Positions 43,523-54,534 are shown, counted from the first letter of the stretch. The stretch is 64,000 nt of DNA from Malachius bipustulatus (GCA_910589415.1 OU342630.1:4898001-4962000), one strand, 5' to 3'. Made by a program: numbers and translations. Notes: generated by a model from the letters alone, not told the origin.

Positions 43523-46378
43523 CTAAATTTCTTTCTTTGAAGTTAATAATTTTTTTTTTCTAAATTTCTTCCAGCATGACTGTACATCATCCCCTAATAC
43601 TACATTTAATCCCCTAATAAAACTTGTTACTGAAGTCATTAAACCAAAAGGTAACCTACGAAAAACATAGGTTTCGTTCTCGTATAAAAAACCTGTAAAT
43701 TTCCTATCCTTTGGCCTTATCAAAACCTGCCAATAACTGCTAGTTAGATCCAAAGCACTCAATTTTTGCCCTGGCTTAAACAAATACAACAATTCATTTG
43801 GGTTTGGAGGAATTACATGGTCCGCTTCCATGTTACTATTCAATTTTCTTGCATCTAGACACACTCGAGGTGTATTATCTCGTTTACGAACGACGACCAA
43901 TGGATTAATATATTCGGTTTGATCCTTTTCGATTACGCCCCATTCTAACATTTCCTGAATTTGCTCATGAATTACTTCCCGATAAGCGTGCGGAACGGGG
44001 TATGATTTGCAACAAAATGGAGTTTCATCTTTCATCACTATTTTATGTTCATAATTTTTCATACAGCCGGGTTGTTCCGAGAAAACCTTACTATGTCTGC
44101 CAAATACCTTTAATAACTCCATTTTTTCGCTTTCATTTAATGTCTCAGTTTTTTCAACAATTTCTTGTATTTGCTCCATTGTATAATTCTTAGGTTCCGG
44201 TTTTATTTCATTTTTAAACTCAGCATAATCAACCCTAACACCATCGTCACGACGAACACAATCACTATAGGCAAATTCCTGCGATTCATTGTTAAAATTT
44301 CCCTTAATCGTTACAGTTTCAGAATTAATTATAATTTGATGTTCTACTATAAAATCGTATCCAAGTATCATATCTCTAATTAAATTCGGCACCACTAAAA
44401 ACGACACCGGTGTTATTTGTTTGTCTATCGTCAGATTAAGCTGGACCTGGTGGTTTATTTTCTGGCTCTTACCTCTTACTGCGCCTACCAAAGTAACTCC
44501 TGTTGCCGGTAAAAACAATAAACCCTCCTTTGTTTTTTTAATTTTATCTATTAATTCTTTAGAGATACAACTCACTTGAGCGCCAGTATCAATCAACGCA
44601 TATATTGGGCCTAAACTTTCAATCTTTACCTCTATGGACGGACATTCGGGTACACCTGGCAACGTTTCATGGTCTTCATTCAGGATTTTATCTCCGATTT
44701 GATTAAATACCGTACGAATTTGCACTGTTCGTTCTGGTTCCCTGACATTTACATTTTCCTCGACACTAGTACTATAAAACTGCCCTTCAGTTGAACACCT
44801 GTTATTTCTGCCTTCACCAATTCCTGCGCTCGCAACCTCAACAGCTACCCCGGTGGTCCCTGCTACTTCCAAATCGACACGCTCGACAATATTTACCTCT
44901 CGGTTAGAATGATTATTATTTCTGGGAGGAAAATCTCTTACCTGACCTTGAGGTCTTCTATCATTACGCCATGACGCACTATTATTTTGATTATTTCGTG
45001 TATTGTTGTAATTCTGAGACGGTTGGGTATTATAGTTTCTGTTTTGTTCCGGACGCATGTAATAATTTCCCCTGCTCTCATTATTATCATTGTCATGATA
45101 CCTACGACGTTCCTCTCTATCATTCCAATCGTGGCCATTATTCTGCCTGCTTTGATAACGATTTTGATTTTGGTACCTACGCGAACGACCTTCCATCTCA
45201 TCCAACTGTCTCAAATAATTTTCGATCACACAAGGATCGTTCAAACTATTCAATGGTAAACTATTTCTTACATTAGAGGGAAAATGGGCAATGATTAACG
45301 GAATTAGTTCCGCATCTCTCAGAGGATTTCTAAGATACGACGCGTCTCTCATCAATTTTAAAAAATACTCCGATTTGGAAATTTTTTCATCATATTCCCC
45401 ATACTGAACTTTTCTTAGCAGTTCTCTTTCTTTACTTATTGGCCAGTAGCGGTCTAAAAACTCCCACTCGAATTGTTCATAGGAACAAATTTCAACCTCT
45501 CTCCACTCGAACCAATTTCTTGCCTCATTTACTATCAACCTTGAAATTAAACTTAACCGCCTATCTATAGGAACCATAGCCTCCTCTGCAATCTTACAAA
45601 AATTTCTTAAAAATTGGACCGGGTTTGTTGATGATTTCGGATCAAACCTCAAATTGAAACCTCCTAATTCCCTAAATAGTGATAAATACAATTGCGGATT
45701 TACATTCCCGCTCAAATTAGCCTCAAAACTCGCACCCCCCTTTTTAGTAAAATTTGCATCCTCTCTAGACGATTTTTCACTATTACCCAGCTTTCCAACC
45801 TCAACTGAATTTTTCTCCCACTCTTTATGATCCCTTTTCTGCTTTTCATTTTCATTTCCAACCTTTTCTATGCCTTTCAAACCGGTCACTTCTTTTAGAA
45901 CTTTACTGACTACTTCCGTAGTATTTTTTTTTATGACTTGCTCAAATTTTAAAGCCATTGTTTCGATAACACTTTTTTGCTTTTGGTCTATTTCTTTTAC
46001 ACTTTCTATAACTAACTTAGTCCCTTCATCGAATTTTTTAAACAATAACTCCTTATTCTTTTCGTCTTCCCCTCGATTTTCTCCTATCTTATTTGCCAGT
46101 GAATCTGTTACAGATTTTAATAGTCTCTCATTCGATTTGACAATATCTTCCCCAAATCCTCTCATATTATTAAAAAAATGCTGCATTAATCGCGCATTGC
46201 CTAATTCAATTTTCTCAGCAACAAATGCCATCTGACTCATCCCCTGAGAATTTTCCCCTATATTTTCAGTCTCACCTACAGGTATATCTGTCAAACTTTT
46301 TGACTTTGCCATTTCACTATTGGTTCCTTCCATCACTTGATGCTGTTTATTTGCTTTACTCTTTGCTCTAGTAAGCAT
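43523..46378 (-). CDS. gag-pol: Ty3-D Gag-protease-truncated RT (951 aa)
   Basis: A single frame with no gag/pol frameshift. Residues ~1-220 are a charged, helical, coiled-coil-like region. The capsid region (~225-390) has RLIVNEARNWFEWREVEI and RNSLPLNSLNDP. The Asn/Arg-rich basic tail lacks a CCHC knuckle. Protease follows with ALIDTGAQVSCIS near residue 596, then RT with PLVVVRKRDNTPRVCLDARK and LSALDLTSSYWQ, ending soon after RRLPFGLMTSV (residue ~910). The chain then runs into GDDVQSCWKKF and a lysine-rich tail and stops at 43523. The catalytic YxDD, RNase H and integrase are absent, so RT activity is not expected. Gag and protease look intact. Confidence 0.92.
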   Translation of the reverse strand: MLTRAKSKANKQHQVMEGTNSEMAKSKSLTDIPVGETENIGENSQGMSQMAFVAEKIELGNARLMQHFFNNMRGFGEDIVKSNERLLKSVTDSLANKIGENRGEDEKNKELLFKKFDEGTKLVIESVKEIDQKQKSVIETMALKFEQVIKKNTTEVVSKVLKEVTGLKGIEKVGNENEKQKRDHKEWEKNSVEVGKLGNSEKSSREDANFTKKGGASFEANLSGNVNPQLYLSLFRELGGFNLRFDPKSSTNPVQFLRNFCKIAEEAMVPIDRRLSLISRLIVNEARNWFEWREVEICSYEQFEWEFLDRYWPISKERELLRKVQYGEYDEKISKSEYFLKLMRDASYLRNPLRDAELIPLIIAHFPSNVRNSLPLNSLNDPCVIENYLRQLDEMEGRSRRYQNQNRYQSRQNNGHDWNDREERRRYHDNDNNESRGNYYMRPEQNRNYNTQPSQNYNNTRNNQNNSASWRNDRRPQGQVRDFPPRNNNHSNREVNIVERVDLEVAGTTGVAVEVASAGIGEGRNNRCSTEGQFYSTSVEENVNVREPERTVQIRTVFNQIGDKILNEDHETLPGVPECPSIEVKIESLGPIYALIDTGAQVSCISKELIDKIKKTKEGLLFLPATGVTLVGAVRGKSQKINHQVQLNLTIDKQITPVSFLVVPNLIRDMILGYDFIVEHQIIINSETVTIKGNFNNESQEFAYSDCVRRDDGVRVDYAEFKNEIKPEPKNYTMEQIQEIVEKTETLNESEKMELLKVFGRHSKVFSEQPGCMKNYEHKIVMKDETPFCCKSYPVPHAYREVIHEQIQEMLEWGVIEKDQTEYINPLVVVRKRDNTPRVCLDARKLNSNMEADHVIPPNPNELLYLFKPGQKLSALDLTSSYWQVLIRPKDRKFTGFLYENETYVFRRLPFGLMTSVTSFIRGLNVVLGDDVQSCWKKFRKKKLLTSKKEI

Positions 46379-46490
46379 TACTGTTCCTCTCGTCTAAGCT
46401 CGCTATGTACACCATACATCATAAAATTCAATTTTCAAGGTTTCGCATTCTTTTGAATCTTGTTTATTTTTTTATTATTTTTGTTTTCGT

Positions 46491-46508
46491 GCCCCACGTT
46501 GGGCGCCA
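46491..46508 (-). promoter_or_regulatory. Ty3-D primer binding site (tRNA-Lys)
   Basis: On the minus strand TGGCGCCCAACGTGGGGC lies four bases after the 5' LTR. It is complementary over 18 nt to the 3' end of insect tRNA-Lys(CUU) as I recall it. It fixes orientation and LTR boundary. Confidence 0.88.
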
Positions 46509-46512
46509 AATA

Positions 46513-47439
46513 TGCACTCGTGCAAATTTTAACTCTACTAATTTTGTGAATTCTTTCCTCGGCTAGAGACTCTTTTATGAACTTTAAGTATTCAAATTCA
46601 GGGCTAATGGGCAATGTTAATTCAAAAGCAAACGAAACCCGACAACTTAACTTAATTTATTCATTAAATCAAATTTCCAATCAGAACAATAATTAAAATC
46701 ATCAATAGTAAACAAGCAATAGTCTACAATTTATAGCTAATAAAAGAAAATAGCATGCTTCCAGATACCTAACTAAAATCTTCTTTCTTCGCACGTGCCT
46801 AAATTCCAAAGGAGATCGTTATATTATTATTTTATGGATTATGGTATCGATAACAACGTAATTTATTTATTAATTATCAGGATTTCCGTTTTAGTTATTT
46901 GGAGTTATTACTATTATAGTTTATTATTGTTATTATTATTAAATGAGGTTTTATCCTTTTATTTGATAGTTTAAGGGTTTTATTATAATCTTTAATTATT
47001 TAGTAGTTATTTTAATGGTGATTGCTTACTGCTTTAACCTGGCTGTGCTCAGGGTTGATTTCCTCTGACTATAGTACACAACACTCCGGTCGGTCTTCAC
47101 CTTAATATCCACGCAAATCCCGAAACTCAATAAGTACCGAGTATACCTACGTAGGTACGCGTTTCGTTCTCGAGCTCTACCGTCCAATTTGCTGGCTAAA
47201 GGTAGACTGTCCTTGGAACTCCTTCATTTCATCGCTGCAGGGCTGAAAACCTCCGATCTCCCTTCCTTTCTCTAAATATGCTCGTCTGACTTTTGTCACG
47301 TTAACACCTGCAGTCGTCATCTCGATTGGAAGCACATGAATGTTCAACTTTACTCACACAGACACATTATTTTAAAACAATAGAGAGTATAGCCAGCTTA
47401 GACGCTTTTATAAATCAAACAAATTTCTAACTGGGTGCA
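46513..47439 (-). repeat. Ty3-D 5' LTR (927 bp)
   Basis: Upstream LTR in the element's minus-strand orientation; the same as 42428-43354 as far as I can see. It is followed outside by TTTA and then by the resumed right arm of the mariner-like element. Confidence 0.95.
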
Positions 47440-47710
47440 TTTACCACCCTATATAAACTTTGTGTGAAGTACCAAGTTCTTGCAAACATACGAACTGATA
47501 AACAAGGGATTGAACTAGTGAACCCTCGAAACAAAAATTGAATTGCTCGAAACAATCCAAATTTTATCAGTGCCAAAGTTAGGGCAAATTTGGTCATGTA
47601 ACGTTTCATTTGTTGAGCAGTTTATAATGAGGCATTTTTCTACCTGTCAACGGGGAAAAAAGGTCAAACTTTTAGCCCGTCGCAGAAAAAATATATATCT
47701 TGATTTCTTG

Positions 47711-48265
47711 TCAAAAGCCAATAATGTCTGAAAATCTATTTAGTCCTGTTGTATCTCTGCCATATACTTCTTCAAAGCATTCATAACCTTTTTCACGAAG
47801 AATTGATGTTATATGATGTTTAACATGATTATGACGAGCTGTTATCTTCGCTGAGTTGCTGCTGCAGTTGCCTGTGACGTGAAAAGGGGTTTCAATCTCT
47901 TTACCGCATTTGCGACAAACGCGGTCACCATTGACATCAACACCAGGAACACCTCGAAGATTAGCATATTTGCAGTTGAGTTTAATAGCAGCGGTCCATT
48001 CAGATGAAGAAAGTGAATTTTTATTATGAACAAAAGAGTTTAATTTGGATGAATTTTGAAAAGTGTGAACACCGATTCCTTGATAACCTTTACTGCTCCA
48101 TATATCAAATGATATTTTTCTTAGTTGATTCCTCATAATTCTAGAAGTATTTCCTTCAACACCTAAATTTATTTTACATTTATTCATTTCAGCAATAGAA
48201 TCAAAACTGCGACTGAGAAGTAAATCTTCAATTTGGTGAAGTTTTTGGGCAATAGAAAAATGTTG
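47711..48265 (-). pseudogene. R2/NeSL-like non-LTR retrotransposon, post-RT domain fragment
   Basis: Minus-strand coding sequence from about 48265 to the stop at 47711. It carries the post-RT region with SSSEWTAAIKLNCKYANLRG, the zinc finger CRKCGKEIETPFHVTGNC (C-X2-C...H-X4-C) and the start of a restriction-like endonuclease segment (ITARHNHVKHHI, then NRFSDIIGF where family members have a PD motif). The RT itself is not present. The similar C-terminal piece at 39566-39758 lies beyond the mariner-like insertion. Confidence 0.7.
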
Positions 48266-48304
48266 TAGTTGAACTTCTTAAAATTAAAATATATTTATTT
48301 TTTC

Positions 48305-48596
48305 TTAAAAACTTAAAGAAACTGGTGAAGAACGAGTCGATATAGATTATGAAGATGAATTCGCCAAAATCAGAGCCATTGATGACAGTGTAGAACCAGA
48401 GGTTCTTAGAAGTGGTAACAAGGTAGTAATTCAACCAAAGATTGTAAAAAATAAAGTGACCAAGCTGACAACTAATTCTAACTTGAGTGAAACCCTATTA
48501 AAAATTCATAGAGAAAAGGAAGAGGGGAAGAATAGAAGGCACAATGAAAAATTGGAGCTATTGAGAAAAGTTTTGGACCAGCAACGTGCAACATAA
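48305..48596 (+). pseudogene. Harbinger Myb/SANT-like protein, last coding part
   Basis: A plus-strand frame reads DIDYEDEFAKIRAIDDSVEP, LRSGNKVVIQP and HNEKLELLRKVLDQQ, with the stop at 48594-48596. An acidic motif, 'DDS.EPEVL', and a C-terminal helix are typical of the tail of Harbinger Myb-like proteins. It continues the protein begun at 36982-37620; about 10.7 kb of inserted transposons separates them. Confidence 0.7.
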
Positions 48597-49434
48597 TATA
48601 TGCATTAGAACCAAAAAATGAGAGACTTAAAGAATAATTGGTGATTATTGAAATGAGCGGCATGGGTATATGGCGAAATGGCTTATACTATCGGATAGAT
48701 TGTGTCTCTAGTGCCCGTATTCACAAACGATAATTTCCTAAATAATTACGTAATTAATTAAATGAGTGAGATGGAGATATGCAGTTTTTTTTGCAATAGA
48801 ATGAGATGGGGATAATTGATTACGTAATTATTTAGGAAATTATCGTTTGTGAATACGGGCATCGGAGTATCAAGGTACCATTGAATTTTTGCGGCGGCAA
48901 GTAATAGTCGAGAAATAAGGCCTTAAAGTGTCATCCTTGCCCTAATACGTGTATTCGTACATATGCGCTCGAACAGGAAGCCCGCACTCCGTCGGACACA
49001 CGACGATTAATAGATAACTGAAAGACTGAAAGGTAAAATTAAGATAATATTTTGTAAGAAAATAAATGTTTATTTGAAGAAATTAAATTGGAAATTATTA
49101 AATAGAAAAATAATTCCTTGAAGTATATTTTTAAATGAAGTAATGTTTATTTTGAAATATTAAAAACAAACTCTTATTTGAAACCTTATGTTATTTGTAC
49201 TGAAAAATGGGAGGCTCAACGGATAATTATTAATAGATTACTGAAAGGTAAAATTAAGTTAATATTTTGTAAGAAAACAAATGTTTTATTGAATAAATTA
49301 TTAAATAAAATAATAGTTCCTTGAAGTATACTTTTAAATGAAGTAATATTTATTTTGAAATAATCTATTTAATATTATATTATGATATTAATATTCTTAT
49401 TTGAAAAACTTATGTTATTTGTATCTTGTAACTG
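48597..49434. other. Intergenic region between the two Harbinger genes
   Basis: The two Harbinger genes converge here. An inverted pair of ~45-bp segments (GTATTCACAAACGATAATTTCC near 48718 and its complement near 48845) forms a MITE-like palindrome of about 140 bp. A second pair of direct copies around ACTGAAAGGTAAAATTAAG lies near 49020 and 49240. No gene. Confidence 0.55.
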
Positions 49435-50086
49435 TTACTGCAAATTATTACATAATAAATTTCTTTTTTCTTCACCTTCATGCCTCGCTATTATTTCTTG
49501 TCTATTATTCTCCACACCTTCATTATAATGATTATTTTCATTGTTTAATAGTTCTTCCTCAGGTTCATCCCATTCGTCTTTATTAAGGATGCATAAATTA
49601 TGAAGGACACAGCAAGAAATTATAAATTTTGAAACTGTATCGACTAACAGAAATTCTGTTCGAATTAACTGCCGAAATCGTTGTTTCAACAAACCAAAAG
49701 CATTTTCAATTTTGACTCTTGAAGCTGAAAATTTGTAATTAAAGTTTCTCTGGGCTTCTGTCAAGTTACCATAATCACGATATGGCGTAATAAGCCACTT
49801 TCTAATTGGGTATGCAGAATCTCCCAGGATGTGCAAGTTATCCATACATATTTGCTCCAATTGAGAATTGATAAATGACAACTTCAATATTCTGGAATCA
49901 TGAATTTTACTGGGGGGTCCCGTAAAAACATCGAAAAATAATTTTTCATAATTGCAAATAGCTTGTAGTGTAATTGACGGCATATCATGCCTATTTACAT
50001 ACGTAGATTTGATTTTATGAGCCGGAGTTCGTATTGGAATATAAGTTCCATCGATGCAGCCAAGAATACCAGGGAAACCGCTAATC
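49435..50086 (-). pseudogene. Harbinger DDE transposase, last exon (catalytic core)
   Basis: This encodes the nuclease half of a PIF/Harbinger (HARBI1-like, DDE_Tnp_4) transposase. The minus-strand exon starts after a TTCTGTATAG acceptor at 50087. The triad sits in LGCIDGTYIP (first Asp), ILGDSAYP (second Asp) and KIENAFGLLKQRF (Glu). CCVLHNLCI near the end is the family's conserved cysteine/histidine patch. The stop is at 49435. Upstream exons lie at 59820-60577, so the gene is split by 9.7 kb of foreign DNA. The catalytic residues themselves look intact. Confidence 0.88.
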
Positions 50087-52540
50087 TATACAGAAGATAA
50101 ACATATAAAGATATACTTGAAATATTTGAAAAAAAAAACTGTTTTGCGTCCATTTATTTTATTTAAAAATTAAAACAATGATATAATGATAAAATCTTTT
50201 CAAATTCAGATGCAGTTTGAAACGTCCCAGACCCAGGTCCGTTCGAAACAATACCCGCTAATTTTTTTCGATTAATTTTATTACAATCAACGAGCAAAAC
50301 TACTAAATAAGAAAGAATCACAGCAATAAGTTTCCGATCACCATTAGTTATCTCATAACTGTCTTCCTAGTAACGATATAAGTCAAGATGTAGATTAAGG
50401 AAATCGTTTCCTCTTTAAATAACATGTACAGCACTTCCAGCCCGTGACAGTGACGAATATAAAAATCTAAGAAACCTAAAACTATGAAAACCATTAAAGC
50501 ACCGCTTAAAGATTTCAAGCAACACTAACGACACATGGGGAGATCAATTCAAAGAGAAATATTCCTGAAAAGTCCACTTCACGGCACTTTAGGGCAAGTT
50601 TTGTAATAATATCTGTGACCAAGGGTTCGATAAACAAATATGGGACGATGTAGTTTCACAAGTACCTGTCCAGATGATCGAGTGTAAGATGCTAAATCTG
50701 TCGAGTAGAGCTGACAGAAAACTCGAGAGCGACAAGTGCCAATTATGGGGAACAAGAAAAATGTGTCAAGATAACTGATACGGAGATGAAAAATATGACA
50801 AACATATGTTCGGAACGTCTGAGAGGGACCTCCGGGAACGCAAAGAACGTCACGTAGGCTCGCTAGAAGGAAGGGCGCCTGTACAACTCAAGACCGGCCA
50901 ATGAGAAAGAGCTAGAGAAAGTATCTACAAATCAGAGCTCAGAACGACAAAAGGGGCCGGAGAAAAGGGCAGTTAAGTCGGAAACTACCAATAGCAAGAG
51001 ACATCGCTTGAAAATGAAGGGCAGGAACGTCTAAGTAAGACAATCGGGAATCTGGGAGAAAAATATTAAGGAGAGTTAGTCGAAATCGAACTACGAAGAG
51101 AGCCTAAACTCCCGAAGTAGAGATTGCTTGTCGTGAGAAATTAGAGAGTTTTCTGCTGATTTTTCTAACTGATTTTCGAACTGCTTTTCGGACGGTTTAT
51201 TGACCGTGTTTGCGAACCGTTGACGGTGGTGTGCTTTTCGCCGATTTCGGACCATCTATTCCTAGTTGGTTTGTGAAACCTTTCCGTTAAATTCTGGAAC
51301 TATACTCGTGTGTTGGTGACATTATTTTCCAAAGTTTAAGACTATAAAGCTTCCTGGCGTAAGCGGGAAGAGTTTTCTGGAAACTTTGTGAACAATTTCG
51401 GTTTGTGCTGTGTGTCGAACTATTTCTGGTGCGATTTGCGAACGGTTTTCCGTGAACTTTAAAGTTATTCCAACGTGGACTTTTGAACATTTTTTTTGAA
51501 CTGTGAAACCATAGACGGGCGCCTTCGTGAACAATTTCCTGCGGGTTTTGTGAGTGAGCCATTCGTTGTACGAGAACGATACCCGCGGAAATGCCGAAGG
51601 TAAAGAAAACCGGCGGTAAAACTTCGTCTCCGCGAACGAGAGTTGGGACTCGGCCGATTTCCTCCAAGAGAATTACTGAATCTGCTCCACCAAGGACGAC
51701 TAGACCTGGCAGACCAAGTAAGCGGACAACCACCCGAAGACCGGAGGCGGCGGAGAACATAGTGGCAGACACCCAGACGTCTGTCACACCAGGTCGGTTC
51801 CTTTGATTTTGCTGATTTATGAACGCAAGATATTCATTGAGAGTTAGCATTTTCTGAAATAAGTATAATAATCCTATTGTAAAATAAATGAGCCTCATTA
51901 ATTATTGCCTCGGTACCTACAATAAGTACCTCAGGAATCAGAATTTGTCTGTCTATAAATATTCTAGAAAAATATACATAATAATTTTTTTCTGCATACC
52001 AAATAGAACATAAGGAAATATAATATTTTTGCATACCAAATTTAGAAAACTTACGAAAAGACTCATGAACTTCCCAGTCTCATGGATTACGAACAATATC
52101 CAGACTAGAATATCGCTAAGGAGAGAATATCTTGTGGACAGAAATCTAAACGATTATTTATTTGTGTTTTGAGTGAATTTTTTGGACATATTATTCGTAT
52201 GTCATATTTGATCGCTTAATTACTACACTAAAGTGTAGCATATTCATTTTTAAAATGATTACTGCACCTGCTAGCTGGAACAGGTGTTAGTCATCCCAGA
52301 GGTAAACCTTAAAATAGGTACTTTGAGTTATTTTATTTGAAGAATGTGTTGTATCGGCTCACCTTGGTATTAGAATTTCCCAGTATTTCAGAATTCCTTG
52401 TAACTATAAGGGACTTTTAAAGAACCACTTTCAGTATAGTTTAATGATTACCTATCGTTTCTGTGTTATGACTGCACCGAGATAGGGGGAGAAATGTTAA
52501 TCCTTCAGACTTGTTTCAACCGATTCTCACGATACTTAAA
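50087..52540. other. Inserted block left of Ty3-E; small basic ORF
   Basis: 2.4 kb that interrupts the Harbinger transposase gene. It begins with intron-like sequence. A plus-strand 71-codon frame at 51591-51806 has AT-hook-like TRPGRPSKR and a basic, proline/threonine-rich sequence. It is preceded by ~450 bp resembling a TE leader (repeated TGCGAACGG/TTCGGACGG words). A purine run at about 52477-52493 followed by TGTTAATCC may be the edge of an older LTR that Ty3-E entered. The owner of these pieces is unresolved. Confidence 0.4.
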
Positions 52541-52544
52541 ATAC

Positions 52545-53135
52545 TATAACGAACACCGCTCTGGAGAAATTCTAGTAATTGCTTCTTTAACCTTTAACAT
52601 TCTGGTCCACGAATTTGCTTGTTTGTTTACATTCTTTTTTTATACTGAGTTAGTCAATGACATGTTCGCGACAGTTCCAGTCACATGTCATGTGACACAT
52701 CGACAGACAGACTATCCATGAATCGACGGCTGGTGCGCCGATGCGACGTTCGAGAATGTACCTGCTAGAACGGAGTAGAACGTGACTACTGATGTGTCGA
52801 GGGAGCTATAAAAGACCATCGCGCGGCTGCGAGTTTTAGTTTTAGTTCGGACGTGGAGTGAAGCGGAAGGCTGAAGACAGAGTAGTAGTATCCTGAACGT
52901 GAAACAGTGAAGACTGAAGTATAGACAGAGCAGAAGTGAAGTGTGAAGTAAGGGAGCCAGTAGTGACAGATAGAAAGAATAGACAAGTGCAAGGTGCAAG
53001 TAGTAGTGTTGTAGTCAGCTGTTTGTGTTTTGATTATTTAGAAGAATAATAATTAGAGGTTATAATTTGGATTAATGAATAAAGTAATTTGTAAGACTTT
53101 TTGGTGGTGATTTATTTATTGCGAGACCCGTAACA
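52545..53135 (+). repeat. Ty3-E 5' LTR (591 bp)
   Basis: Direct repeat of 56374-56964. GCTATAAAAG near 52805 is a good TATA box, with transcription expected to begin about 30 bp downstream. The termini are TA...CA rather than TG...CA. Confidence 0.94.
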
Positions 53136-53137
53136 AC

Positions 53138-53155
53138 TGGTGTCAGAAGCGGGAT
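53138..53155 (+). promoter_or_regulatory. Ty3-E primer binding site (tRNA-Leu type)
   Basis: TGGTGTCAGAAGCGGGAT starts two bases after the 5' LTR. It is complementary to the 3' end of a leucine-type tRNA ending in CTTCTGACACCA. Isoacceptor not determined. Confidence 0.75.
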
Positions 53156-53185
53156 ACGGATTCCAGCGAGAAGATTAATTAGTTA

Positions 53186-54523
53186 ATGGGTAGATTAAGA
53201 AGTGGAAAGGAAATAGGAAGCGACAAAATGTCTGAGAAAATGTTGGAGGATATGATGTTACTGCTCAAAAACGGCCAGGAGGAGCAGAAAAATATCATGA
53301 AGAAGCTTGAAGACGGCCAGGAGGAGCAGAAAAATATTGTGAAGAAGCTCGAAGAAAGTGAAGAGAAGCTGCTGCAACAACAAAAAGATAGCGAAGAAAA
53401 ACTGATGCAACAGCAGAAGGATAGTGAGGAGCAGCTGCTAAAAGTTATCCTGCAGCAAAGAGACGATTACGTGTGTGGACTAAATAAAGTGAAACAAGAC
53501 ATTGACAGTGTTCGCGATGAAGTCGGTGGTGTTCGCGATGAAGTGAAATTGGTAGAAAATCGAGTAGAACGGAAAACGAAACTGCTGGTAGAAGAAATGA
53601 AGAACGACTTCGAGACAAAACTCAGAACTCTGGAAAGTTCTGAGGTGAAGCATTCTCCGTGTGCCGCACCGTCTAGCAGTTTTGGCGCGAAAGTGAAACC
53701 ACCAGCGTACGACGGAACAACTCCTTGGACTGCGTACAAGATGCAGTTTCAGGCTGCATGCATGGCCAACGGGTGGAACGACACAGAGAAGGCAACGGCA
53801 CTGGTTCTTGCGCTTCGAGGGCAAGCTGTGGACATGCTGCAAACACTGCCGGTAGAACTGCACTCGAATTACAACCAATTGAGTGCAGCATTAGAACTTC
53901 GGTTTGGTAATCGCCATATGGAGCAGGTGTTCCAAAATCAGTTAATGAGCAGAGTGCAGAAGCCGAACGAGTCGCTACAGGAGTTCGAAGCTGATGTCAA
54001 CAGGATTGTCCATCAAGCCTACCCAGACTCGCCGCAAAATTTCAAGGAACAACTAGCCTCGCAAACTTTTGTCAACGGGATACGAGACACTGAAATACAA
54101 AAGATCCTGCGCATGTCACACTTGACAAAGTCCAGCGAAGCGCTAGTTAGAGCGCTCGAAATAGACGCAGCAATCAAGGCGTCCAATGGTAGAAACTTTT
54201 CCAAGGTACGAGCAGTGACAATTAATGAAGATAAAGAAGAGAATGTGACTGCCATATTGGAAAAGTTGAATAAGATGATGGATAAGATCTCTGAGCAGTT
54301 GAATGATGGGAAAAGAGGTTGGACTCCAAGGAGGGACGAAAACAGGAAACAGTGCTACCGTTGCGGTTCCAGTTTTCATTTCATACGCAATTGTAAGGCT
54401 GGTGAGCAGACTCATCGAAGTAGTGGATCCCTGGAACAAAGACCAGACAGGGAAAGGAGCAGAACCAGAGATAGAGGTATCTATCGGGAACGGGAAGATC
54501 TTCGTCCGCAGCAGGAAAACTAA
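53186..54523 (+). CDS. gag: Ty3-E Gag (445 aa)
   Basis: Structural capsid protein. After the ATG come three near-copies of a NGQEEQKNIMKKLED-type repeat and three of QQQKDSEEKL, forming a long N-terminal coiled coil (residues ~20-105). The capsid domain starts near residue 173 (VKPPAYDGTTPWTAYKMQF) and contains LRGQAVDMLQTLP and LQEFEADVNRIVHQAYPDSP, matching Retrotrans_gag. A single CCHC knuckle, CYRCGSSFHFIRNC, lies near residue 390, followed by an Arg-rich tail. No disruptions, so it may still assemble. Confidence 0.92.
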   Translation: MGRLRSGKEIGSDKMSEKMLEDMMLLLKNGQEEQKNIMKKLEDGQEEQKNIVKKLEESEEKLLQQQKDSEEKLMQQQKDSEEQLLKVILQQRDDYVCGLNKVKQDIDSVRDEVGGVRDEVKLVENRVERKTKLLVEEMKNDFETKLRTLESSEVKHSPCAAPSSSFGAKVKPPAYDGTTPWTAYKMQFQAACMANGWNDTEKATALVLALRGQAVDMLQTLPVELHSNYNQLSAALELRFGNRHMEQVFQNQLMSRVQKPNESLQEFEADVNRIVHQAYPDSPQNFKEQLASQTFVNGIRDTEIQKILRMSHLTKSSEALVRALEIDAAIKASNGRNFSKVRAVTINEDKEENVTAILEKLNKMMDKISEQLNDGKRGWTPRRDENRKQCYRCGSSFHFIRNCKAGEQTHRSSGSLEQRPDRERSRTRDRGIYREREDLRPQQEN

Positions 54524-54534
54524 TTTCAGCCAGT

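Larger units (their letters stand above)
42428..47439 (-). mobile_element. Ty3-D: internally deleted minus-strand Ty3/Gypsy element
   Basis: Two 927-bp LTRs (42428-43354 and 46513-47439), between which I found no difference by eye, flanked by the target duplication TTTA (42424-42427 and 47440-47443). On the minus strand a tRNA-Lys primer site follows the 5' LTR, then one long gag-protease-RT frame, then a purine tract (GTGGGGGG near 43360) and the 3' LTR. The last part of RT, RNase H and integrase are missing, so the element could only move with help in trans. The likeness of the LTRs indicates recent mobility. Confidence 0.93.
40340..47624. mobile_element. Mariner-like element with ~760-bp inverted repeats, split by Ty3-D
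   Basis: Outer ends TAAACTGCTCAACAAATG and its reverse complement, flanked by TA (40338-40339 and 47625-47626). The left arm 40340-41097 pairs with the right arm 41850-42427 plus 47444-47624, about 760 bp each. The core carries the C-terminus of a Tc1/mariner-type transposase and a smaller palindromic MITE. Ty3-D sits in the right arm with TTTA duplicated. Without inserts the element is about 2.0 kb. Confidence 0.88.

Noticed and set aside
44002..46235. Plus-strand frames opposite the Ty3-D polyprotein
   Set aside because: Shadows of the minus-strand coding sequence; low-complexity and without motifs.
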